Source: Ziziphus jujuba (taxonomy: Eukaryota > Streptophyta > Magnoliopsida > Rosales > Rhamnaceae). From it: a DNA stretch of 64,000 nucleotides. The translations under genes were made by a program, and so were the position numbers. Positions 55,633-64,000 of this stretch are shown here, piece by piece. The stretch covers positions 6,192,001-6,256,000 of the forward strand of contig NC_083384.1 in assembly GCF_031755915.1 (NCBI RefSeq), in the 5' to 3' direction. The notes beneath the pieces are model-generated. The model had not been told where the DNA came from and ran no database searches. It saw only the letters and a list, made by a program, of their open reading frames with translations. Positions within the stretch are counted from its first letter, which is position 1. Each line of letters opens with the position of its first letter.

Positions 55633-57922
55633 TCAATTAGGTGGAGGTAAACTTTGTTTTGTAACCCAAGATGCTCCTAAACAAATTAAAATATGATATT
55701 AGATTAATTAGTAAGCTAAAAGAAGTTGTAAATATTACTAAAAAATTCTAAAAACTCTAAAATAGATAATAAAAATAAAATTACAAATAATAATAATAAA
55801 AAAAATTCTTACCCGATTCAATAGAATCATAATATGCGACATCTTCTATTGGTATTTCAACTCTATAATCATACGTCATAGGCTTTGATTGCAACCAATT
55901 TTGAGAACAAATCAAAGCCTCCACCATTTTTGGACCCAATGAACTTCGGAATGTATCAAGAATACGCCCTCCGGTACTAAAAGCAGATTCGGATGCTACT
56001 GTAGAAACTGGAATGGCGTATACATCTCTTGCAATTTGAGATAAAATTCGATATTTTGTCCAATTATTTTTCCACCAAGCCAAAATATCAAATTTCTCAC
56101 TCTCCACATCCTCACATGGATCAAACAAAAATTTATCAACCTCATTATTTATTTCCAATACATTTTTTTCCATTTTTCTTTTTTTAAATTGTGATTCTTT
56201 CAAACGCCGACGATCATCTATGCTTCCATCATCCAATGAATCCATCATCATCCCACTTTGTTGTGCTTGCATTGATTGACCATCATTTGAATTTGATACT
56301 TTAGAACTCCCATTCATAGAATCAATTTCCTTATAGAAGTTGTAAAGGTTAACTAAAGTATCTTTTACATCCCTAGTCAAAGATTCAACCATACCACTTT
56401 CATAAGCATCCTCAAAAAGATATGATACATATTCCAGCTTATATCGTGGATCAAGCACAATGGCAATAAGCAACAACTTGTTGACATTTCCAAGTGAACC
56501 CCAATATTTGTCAAACTTTATCAACATTTTCTTTGCCATATCGGCCATCAAATGATTTTGACTATTACTCCATTCAACAAGTGCATTATACATCAAACTC
56601 AATTCATGAAAACATATATTAGAAGTAACAGTCAAAGAGGCACTAAACTTTAAGGTAACTTCATAAAAAGTAGCAAGAAATTTCACAAAAACCCTTGCAC
56701 TATCCGAATCTTTAATTAGAGGTGGTCCGGCTCTCTTCCTTCCTACTTCATCTTCCTCAAAATATCCAAGATAATGTCCATCAGCATCTATCATCCTATC
56801 AAAACCTTTTTGATACTTCAAAGCCGAGTTCAACATCAAATAGGTGGAATTCCACCTAGTAGACACATCCAAAACCACGGTTTATTTATATTCAATTTTC
56901 TCCTTCTCTACACATTCTTTAAATTTGTTTAACCTTGAAGGAGATGATCGAACATATCTAATAGCATTACGAATTCCAGCAATACTATCATGGATTTCCT
57001 TTAATCCAAATGTCACAATTAAATTTACAATATGTGCAGCACAACGAACATGTAAAAACTCACCATCCAAAACATTTCCTTTCCAATAATTTAATTTTTC
57101 TTTCAAAAAATTAACAGCCACATCATTTGAAGAAGCATTATCAACCGTTATTGTGAAAACCCTTTCAATACCCCATTCAATCAAACAATTTTCTATAACC
57201 TTACCAATTGTCTCACCCTTATGATTTTGCACAATACAAAAATTTAAAATTCTCTTATGCAACTTCCAATCATCATCAATGAAATGAGCGGTAAGAGTCA
57301 TGTAATTGTTATTTTGAATGGAAGTCCATGTGTCCGTCGTAAGACAAACCCTTTGCTTCCTCAATGAAAACACACTCTTCAAAATTTTTTTCTCATCTAA
57401 GTACAACTGAAACACATCTCTAGAAATTGTTCTACGAGATGGCGGTTCAAACTTAGGGTTCAAAGCATTACAAAACTTTCTAAACCCTTCTCCTTCAACG
57501 TGGCTAAATGGTAACTCGTCCATGATGATCATTTCTGCACATGCAAGCCTACATGCCTCTTTACTAAATGTTGTACTCATAGAGACCAAATTGCTACTAC
57601 CACTTTCAAATGAAAGAACTTGTTGCTTTTTATCCTCCATCCTATTAGGGTATTTTTTGCATTGGTTCATCAAATGGTTTCGCAATGTACTAGTTCCACA
57701 TCTCTTGGTATTACATGCATAATCTACCCCACAATGTTTACATTTGCACCTAGGATTATTTGGATCATAATCTGGAATTTTTTCAAAATGTTCCCAAACC
57801 CAAGATGGAGCCCTAGAAGGTTTTCTCTTTTGCGTTTTATAAGGTTTATCCAACTGTGAAGGTTGAGATTCAGCTTTATCTGATTCATTTAAATACTCTT
57901 CCAATTCATTAATATCATACAA
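55633..57922 (-). pseudogene. hAT transposase (RICESLEEPER/BED-finger type) with one in-frame stop
   Basis: A main exon 57922-55813 and a short last exon 55676-55633 (donor ATCGG|GTAAGA, acceptor TTTAG|GAGC; ends SLPPPN-TGA) encode about 725 residues in one frame. The frame has a single interruption, TAA at 56884-56882. Domains in order: BED zinc finger (SWVWEHFEKIP, CKCKHCG, HLMNQC), an RNase H-like core with LTTDTWTSIQNNNYM and FTITVDNASSN, RCAAHIVNLIV, then after the stop LDVSTRWNSTYLML, VLDPRYKLEYV and the hATC dimerisation region (FDILAWWKNN, IPVSTVASESAFSTGGRILD). The first in-frame codons follow stops and lack ATG, so the start lies in an upstream exon or is lost. GGAG|GTAAGT near 58000 and the leader exon at 61500-61271 suggest spliced upstream exons. 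The enzyme would catalyse cut-and-paste transposition. One nonsense change makes this copy non-autonomous. Confidence 0.92.
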
Positions 57923-58379
57923 AGTTCACTACACTTTCCAAAAGCAATTTTTGACCTTCCCACATGCAAAAATAACGAGAAAAAGGCTAAGTAACTTACC
58001 TCCAAATAATGGACAATCACACAATTGTTTGTGATCTTGGAATTAAATGAAGAAAAGGAATGCTATTCGATTTATGCAAGTCACGATAGGCTGTTTGATT
58101 TTATCTACAAAACAGGGGAAAAAAATATATTAGACCACAAAGCAAAATAAAAAAAATAAAATTGCAATACTAATTAGAAAAAACAGAAAAAAAAAAGTTT
58201 GCTATACACTTCTTCCATCCAAACTCCTGGTGTTAAGACTGATTAGAAAAAACAGCATTCCATAGTTTCCATGTATAATATTTTATGTATTTAAAATAGC
58301 ATAGATTCTTTAAGTAATGGGAAACAACCACCAAAGGAAATTAAAAGAGAATAAATTCCAGAGAATTAGAAGCTTATCA

Positions 58380-58545
58380 AACCTGCCACATCTGTTATAC
58401 CATTTGGAGAGGAATTAGATTCACTGCCCAAATTAGTGCTGACTGCTGAGAGTTTGAGAAGCCTGTCCAACAGGTGATTCAGGCAAGCTGTTTGGTCCTT
58501 GAAGGTGACTGAAGAAGTAGCTTTCTTCCAATATATTGTGCGATT
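58380..58545 (-). other. Exon-like open segment in the hAT element, unidentified
   Basis: The minus strand is open and protein-like across SVTFKDQTACLNHLLDRLLK and then SAVSTNLGSESNSSPNG with ITDVAG. It ends at a possible donor GGCAG|GTTTGA. I do not recognise the family. It could be an upstream exon of the hAT transcript, or a second captured gene fragment. Nothing else in the surrounding 400 bp supports a complete gene. Confidence 0.35.
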
Positions 58546-58700
58546 GTGAACAAAAAATGCAGGTTAAGGTTTTTATTCATATTTATCAAGACAAAAAGTT
58601 TTAGTTATGCATAAATAATTTTGAGTGACTTGAGGAAAAGAACCTCATATATAATTATATATAAATATATATAAAAAAAAAATATATATATATATGCAGC

Positions 58701-59281
58701 TTGTACTTTAAGTTTAGCTTGTACATAATTATGAACATTATTATGATGAATTTATATAATAATTGGACAGATACTGCCAAGTCCACCATTCAACAAAATA
58801 AGCCATTTGAATCAAACAAACAACAATATAAACACTCTGAGTTACAAAGAATAACCAACAAATTTGCAACCATTCTTGGTGAAGGGGGATTTGGAAAAGT
58901 TTACTATGGCCAAATAGGTAAGACTCAAACCGCCCAAGGACATCAACAATTTCTTGCCGAGGTATACGATTAATTATAAGTAATTCATACAATATCTATT
59001 TACATATAGCAATTAGAGTCACACATCCTATATATTTTTTTAAAATCCAGGTAAAAGTTTTGATGAGAGTCCATCATGTAAACTTAACAAAACTGGTTGG
59101 ATACTGCAATGATGGACCTCATACAGCTGTTGCTGTTGCAAATTCTGGCAATCAATAGAGAGAATTCAGAGTTGTTCAAATGTACACTGTCTACAAATGC
59201 GATAAATGTCCTTTTAACTGTTATAATTAATACCCCCAGCATCCTTTTGTCAGCTTTAAAAAGGCTTCATTACAGGTTAAT
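58701..59281 (+). pseudogene. Captured LRR receptor-like kinase fragment
   Basis: Two exon-like pieces on the plus strand. The first (58701-58965) encodes SELQRITNKFATILGEGGFG, then KVYYGQ and AQGHQQFLAEV: the glycine-rich loop GEGGFGKVYYG and the start of the kinase N-lobe. The VAVK-type lysine segment between them is missing. The second starts after an AG at 59050 and encodes KVLMRVHHVNLTKLVGYCND, the standard continuation in LRR-I/malectin-type receptor kinases. It then runs into TAG after ANSGNQ (59155-59157). Catalytic HRD and DFG parts are absent. It lies inside the hAT element, antisense to the transposase, and is best explained as a host gene fragment captured by the transposon. Confidence 0.85.
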
Positions 59282-61270
59282 GTATATTTTTTGCTTAATT
59301 TGAAAGATAGGATAAATACAACATTTACAAAGTTGTATATGCTTTCCTGGTAAATGCCACCAATTGATAATTATTGATATATGTAAACATAAGAGGAACT
59401 AGCTAAAAGACTACAGGTGGAAGATGCTAATCCTTTTAATATTAATAAAAAAGAATCTTCGTTACTGCTTCCTAGTAAACACCATTCAAAATTCAAAAAC
59501 CACCAGTCTAAATGGTTTTCAAAGTAAGCAAAAACATGGTCCTAAGTACTTTATTAAATAATGGAACATTCCTAAGCATTCCAGCACCAAATACTTAGGC
59601 AGTTAAAAACAGGGTTAAATACACTTAGCCCCCCTAAACTATTACCCATTTTCCACTCTAACCCTCAATGAAGTTTGCAGGGTAAAGTGCAAAACCTATA
59701 ATAGTTCAGTGGGGCTAAATGTATTTAACTCTTAAAAATATATGCACACACAAAGCAGCAAGCACCTGGGAAATTAATTATCTACATACATATAAATATG
59801 ATAACGCTTTGAGTGGGATAGATTCTTTCTCTCTCCGTTCGTCAATTTAGTTCAAATTCGAAGATTTGAAATTTGTAGGGTTGCAGCATGGGTTTGTGGG
59901 TCTATTGGCCCCCATTCAGTGGAAAATGATATATACAGGGGAAAAACCCAAAAATGTAAAATACAAAATACAAGATAATCCGCCTATACTTAATCACTTA
60001 ATTGTTAGATATATATGGTTCTGATATAAAAGTAAATAGAACAGTCAAGGAGATTACATACGAGATAATTAGACTCTCTTTCACAATGCTTCAAAAATGA
60101 CTATCTAAGAAGGCTAGTCCCACTCGTTGCTTAATTAACCCATTTATACGCTTTGACTTTTTTTCCTCAATCATACTCTCACTTCATCACCATTTTGAAT
60201 CAGTCCTCCAGAAAAGTAAAACTATAAATATTATTTTTCAGATCCACGGTTGCTTTATTAAAACGATTGATTTAGAAACCAGACAACAAATTAATACTAC
60301 CTCTTGACAAAATGACTCTCAATTAAAGTATTTCTACATAAGCTTCCCATAAATTTTGGAAGTTTATTAATTAATTGCTTAGGATATATATTTATATGTG
60401 TGAATGCTTATTTGTATTTATCATCATGACATACATAGCCAAGAAAATTAATGAAACGATAAGCACCAAATTTATGATTGCGCGATCATAAACGACATAA
60501 AGTAGTTGGAAGGAAGAAGCAAAAGGAAACAAAACAAGTTACGGATGAATGGCCAACCATATGGGAAGGTAGGGACCCTCCATAAGGAAAAGTAATGGTC
60601 ATCAGTTTGGCACACGCAGAAATTGACAATTCTCTGTTTTTAACTTTATTTGGAACGTATATATATATATATATATATACTGTCATTTTAATCTAGGAAC
60701 ATTTTGGCTGTAAGTCGATAACCAATCCTATAAAATGCTTATTCTCAGCGGATCTACTTGCTCTTACTCTTCATCATCATCATCCTAAACATGGCGTGTT
60801 TGACATTGAAACAAAGTTTAACTGGTTGAAAATTCGAATCCTTCTGACTTCTAGGGTTAGGAATTCATAAGTATTTGGCTCTAGCGAGCTATTTCAACAT
60901 GCTTTACGTATATGTTTTTTTCTTTTCTGCTTTTCCTTCTATATTGTTTTAGGTACTCGTACTACACGATCTGGGGAAGTATTTGTACAAATTTATACCT
61001 CCCACTAAATAAAAGCAAAGGAACTTCTTATGATGAAAAGGTATAAGGAGATAGCATCCACCACACTATCAACTTTTTTCCCATTTTTGTTTTATTTTAT
61101 TATTATTTTTTTTTCTGAAAGATGAAAACTGAAAGGCACTTAAAAATAGTGGAGCCATGTTCAGAATTGGAAGGCCATGAACACCAAATGAAATATGATC
61201 ACTAATCAATTTCAATTTCAATCAATCAATAATCACTATAATAATAATAAGAAATATAATGATTTTTACC
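59282..61270. other. hAT internal non-coding DNA
   Basis: Apart from the MITE at 59611-59732, this part of the hAT element is AT-rich and shows no supported gene. An (AT)n run lies at 60658-60679, and a CATCATCATCATC run lies at 60769-60784. It probably forms a long intron between the leader exon (61500-61271) and the transposase exons. The short frame at 60486-60686 crosses the (AT)n run and is not believed. Confidence 0.45.
59611..59732. mobile_element. 122-bp MITE-like insertion
   Basis: The ends are imperfect inverted repeats of about 30 bp: AGGGTTAAATACACTTAGCC at the left, and the reverse complement of the right end reads AGAGTTAAATACATTTAGCC. Both continue CCC.CT.AACTAT. The centre has CCACTCTAACCCTC and GGGTAAAGTGCAAAACC. 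The flanks TTAAAAAC and TTAAAAAT are similar and may be the target duplication. It is non-coding and lies inside the hAT element. Confidence 0.65.
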
Positions 61271-61500
61271 TGCAAAGCTTGGGACTTGGGAGGGCGACGA
61301 GTGGTGGCGAATGGCGATCGGCGAGAGGGCGACGAGTGGACTGGGTCCGGTGCCGGCAGTTGTTCAAGTGGTGGCGTTGCTTGGGAGTTCAATCGGGTGG
61401 TGGCTGGCCGGAGGATGCTGCCTGCGAGTGGCGACTGGCGACGCGAATGCTAGGGCTTCAATTTCGTTTTGTGAGAATCTGAGATTGTGTTGACTGTTGA
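61271..61500 (-). other. Putative 5' leader exon of the hAT transcript
   Basis: A GC-rich island near the right terminal repeat, within an AT-rich element. Read on the minus strand it ends CCAAGCTTTGCAG|GTAAAAAT, a good donor site. Long GC-rich untranslated leaders just inside one end are known from Ac-like hAT elements. The three overlapping plus-strand frames here arise from GC-rich composition. The role as a leader exon is inferred from position, base composition and donor site. Confidence 0.5.
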
Positions 61501-61823
61501 GTGCTGTCACTGTTGTGTATTGTGTTTTCATCTTGAAATCCAACGGTGGTAATTAGATGGTGAGAGATCAATGGCTTACAAAATTTCATAGAAATAATTT
61601 AATGAAAATAATTTTTGCAAAATGGCTCTTTGGGTATGAAACGGTTTGGTTCGGGTTGGGTGGGTTAAAATTCCTTCCAACCCGTAACCCGAATCGAAAA
61701 TCTAACATTTTTATATGTATAACCCGACCCAAACCAACTAAACAATAAAAACCAACCCAAACCGACCCAAATTCTTCGGTTTGGTCGGTTTTGTAGGGTC
61801 AGGTCGGTTTTTGCCCACTCCTA

Positions 61824-64000
61824 GGTCCACGTGGCATGAACAGTGTCACACGGGGGTTTTTATTTGATAAAATTCTCGGGGAAGAGAGAGAAAGAGAGAG
61901 AGGAGAGAGAAAGAGAGAGAGAGTCCGCCGGCCGCCGGAATTTTTCAAAATTTCCGGCTGAATTACTGTACATGCATCGGCCAGCAAGGTTCCCCTCCCC
62001 ATTTCCGGCAAAACCTCAAATTTTCACGGCGATCGGCCGCCGGACGCGCCCGGATCGAACGTTCAAAGATCGGCGGCGAGTTTTTCCCTCCACCGCCGGC
62101 CATCGCCGATCGACCCATTTTCGGCCATTTTCTGGCCACACGCGCCTGACACCCCTCATCCTCTCCTCAAGTCCGGCCGACCCACCAAGTTTCAAGGCCA
62201 TTGGACCACCGACGCGCCGGGATCGGAGCGTTTTCCGGCGAGGGGCGGGAAATCTTCAAACCGTGATTTCTCCGCCGTCCGGCCTCCGTTTTGCTCACCG
62301 CCGGTCCCGTTGGATTGCTCTCCTCATGATCTACAAGTCTGCAAAAAATCACAGCCAACGGCCACCGCACGTGCCGCTGCCGGTGACGGTTGCCGGTGAC
62401 CGCGGCGGCTCGCCGGAAGTTACTGTTCCGGCGAGTACCCAGTTTCCCGGCCGACTCCAGTCCACTGTGTTTGACCTCCTGAACCCGAATCCGGCATCTG
62501 TTTTCGCCAATTCGCGACGGTTTGGGAGAATTGCAGAGCCGAAACCCGAAAAGCTTTCCGGCGAGATTTCGACCCCGTCAGGTCCGATCATCGGAAATTA
62601 AGACCGAATCTGTGATCACCATCACTCGAGCTTCGATTCGGTATATAATTCGTAAATTTTAGATATCGTTTGGTGTTCGCTCCCCGGGTACCCATTTGGG
62701 AATTACCCGAATAAAATATTAATATTTGTGGTTTGGTGTACTGTGGATGTTTAGGTGCACGTGCGAGTAGCGGAGTCGATCCTACGGAGGATCTTGATTG
62801 AGATACGTGCTTAAGGTGAGTGACGCACCTTCAAATTAATTTTGGGAATTTAATTGCTGAATATATTATGTGTGATTTAAATATTTGGAATTTAATTTCT
62901 ATGTGCCAAATATTTATTTGATTTATTGTGGAATTAATTGTGAATTTATAGGATTTAAGAAAAGGTGCATTTTACAAATTTATGCCATGTGAATTATTTT
63001 ATGGATTTGAGAATTTTGAAATTCTTGTGGTTTTAATATTAAATTGGGCATGATTTGATTTTCAAATATTTCAAAGAAAATATTTGGTTATGTTGGTGAT
63101 TTCAATTTTTATAAAATATGCCCATGGAATATTATGAGATTTGATTATTATATTTCGAGAATTATTTATGCTATTGGGAAAATGTGTATATTTGAATTGA
63201 TGGATTTGGAAGTTGGTGGATTTGAAAATCATGGAATTTATGGTATTGATTATAAAGAAATTGTGGAGAATTTCCGGATTCAAGCGGATGGACTATACCC
63301 GCTATGTTTATGCAAAATGTGAAATTTGTTATATAAATTTAAATATGTGAGTTTTATGATTTTTAGATGCACCGTGCACGTACTGGTGTTCTGATTATAT
63401 GTGATATGGATATTGTGCACACGGATATGATTAGCGCGCAGGTGGGTGTGAGTAGCGCGCAGGTGATATTATGAGGGTGTCCTGTGGTTACCATTGGATG
63501 AGGGTGGCCACCCCCCATGGCCGGGACACCAGGTTAGCAGCGGCGCAGTGGGACACCACTCGACCGTATGCCGGTTTCTTTCTATAACCTCCTGTCTGGC
63601 GGTACCTTGGGACGCGGGGTACTGTTGGCGCCACTGGTATATAGTGGGTGCATCAAATGATTTTCAGAACTGTGTTTTAAAAATAAAATATTTGGAAACT
63701 GTATCGGAATTAAAAATACAATTGTTACCGTTTTTGATATTTATTTGATGTCTTGGTTTTCGGGGAATACGAACAAAGGGTTTTGTGAAAATGTTTTAAA
63801 AGGGGAACTTTTCCAATTGAGAGAATTGTAAGGGTTTTGAGAGAAATTATTATTTTTCAATTAATTATTATCTATCTACTGTATTACCGTGGTATTATAT
63901 TGTATAGTAGTTAGGGTCACTCACTGAGATGATTAGCATCTCACACTCTTAAATTCCGTTCCCCTAGGTCCAGGTTGGAGACATCGATTGTCCGGGGCGA
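61824..64000 (+). repeat. LTR-A copy 12, right segment
   Basis: Resumes the LTR after the hAT element with GGTCCACGTGGCATGAACAG. It then has the AGAGAGAG runs, the GC-rich promoter half (61920-62600), TATA box TATATAA (62642-62648), TTACCCGAATAAAATATTAA (62703-62722), donor-like TTAAG|GTGAGT (62816), GCCACCCCCCATGGCCGGGA (63507-63526), GAGATGATTAGCATCTCA (63926) and the acceptor CCCCTAG (63967). It runs past the window edge. The 252-codon open frame at 61843-62601 starts with GTG and lies upstream of the TATA box, so it is not called as a gene. Confidence 0.9.

Larger units (their letters stand above)
54763..61823 (-). mobile_element. Complete 7,061-bp hAT transposon
   Basis: Terminal inverted repeats TAGGGGTGGGC (54763-54773) and TAGGAGTGGGC (reverse complement of 61813-61823) match at 10 of 11 bases. 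A perfect 8-bp target duplication GGTCCACG flanks it (54755-54762 and 61824-61831), which is diagnostic of hAT. Both ends carry dense AACCGA/CCGACC-type subterminal motifs (54780-54960 and 61640-61810), likely transposase-binding sites. Inside are a transposase gene on the minus strand (57922-55633), a GC-rich leader exon near the right end (about 61500-61271), a captured receptor-kinase fragment on the plus strand (58701-59281) and a small MITE-like insert (59611-59732). It sits in an LTR-A copy, so it is younger than that LTR. Confidence 0.95.

Noticed and set aside
61195..61493. Three overlapping plus-strand frames near the hAT right end
   Set aside because: All three plus frames are open because of GC-rich, stop-poor DNA. 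The minus-strand donor site fits a transposon leader better.
61843..62601. A 252-codon open frame in LTR-A copy 12, with a similar 237-codon frame at 2988-2275 in copy 2 and shorter ones in other copies
   Set aside because: The frames start at GTG without a shared ATG, lie upstream of the TATA box in a GC-rich purine/pyrimidine-biased region, and look like no known protein. Similarity between copies follows from shared DNA. A codon-substitution test (dN/dS over many copies) would be needed to reopen this.
1..64000. tRNA, rRNA or snRNA genes
   Set aside because: Reading both strands I found no A/B-box cloverleaf candidates or rRNA-like blocks. A covariance-model scan would be the decisive check.

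Overview
The window is nuclear DNA from a flowering plant, probably a eudicot. Genes are split by GT-AG introns, intergenic DNA is AT-rich, and the recognisable families are plant ones: 23 kDa jasmonate-induced proteins (JIP), an A-type cytochrome P450, an SH3P-type BAR/SH3 protein, a plant complex I subunit, a leucine-rich-repeat receptor kinase, and plant hAT, CACTA, Ty1/copia and Ty3/gypsy elements. The species cannot be named from the sequence. No bacterial or organellar genes, rRNA, tRNA or CRISPR were seen.

The dominant component is one Ty3/gypsy LTR family, here called LTR-A. Its units run from TGTAAC to CTGACA and are 2.4-3.3 kb long. It is present as about a dozen complete or partial copies covering roughly 26 kb (about 41%) with almost no internal coding DNA. 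Four copies are complete solo LTRs with perfect 5-bp target duplications (1089-3448, 15905-19166, 24727-27623, 43973-46859), several nested in other copies. LTR-A carries a TATA box, a conserved 5' splice donor about 1.1 kb upstream of a conserved acceptor, and a conserved hairpin just after the acceptor.

Layout: 1-4730 nested LTR-A copies. 4731-13740 a JIP array on the minus strand (pseudogene A, remnant B with a copia fragment, intact gene C), with a decayed SH3P pseudogene (8838-10890) between B and C. 13755-19190 a decayed CACTA element split by a solo LTR. 19376-32364 more nested LTR-A copies around a permuted gypsy fragment (22755-24619) and a mini-internal retroelement (28775-31919). 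32365-33000 a duplicated orphan exon. 33245-35486 a P450 pseudogene. 35680-49700 three degenerate segmental repeats carrying JIP pseudogenes D and E on the plus strand, interrupted by two LTR-A copies. 51115-51282 exon 1 of a complex I subunit. 52600-54314 a decayed hAT gene. 54315-64000 an LTR-A copy split by a 7,061-bp hAT transposon (54763-61823) with an 8-bp target duplication, a transposase gene with a single nonsense codon, and a captured receptor-kinase fragment.

The host-gene theme is a JIP family that expanded in two opposite-facing groups (A, B, C on minus; D, E on plus). Only copy C (11811-12677) still reads as a complete protein of 226 residues. The other copies were lost by nonsense mutation, frameshift, deletion or LTR insertion.
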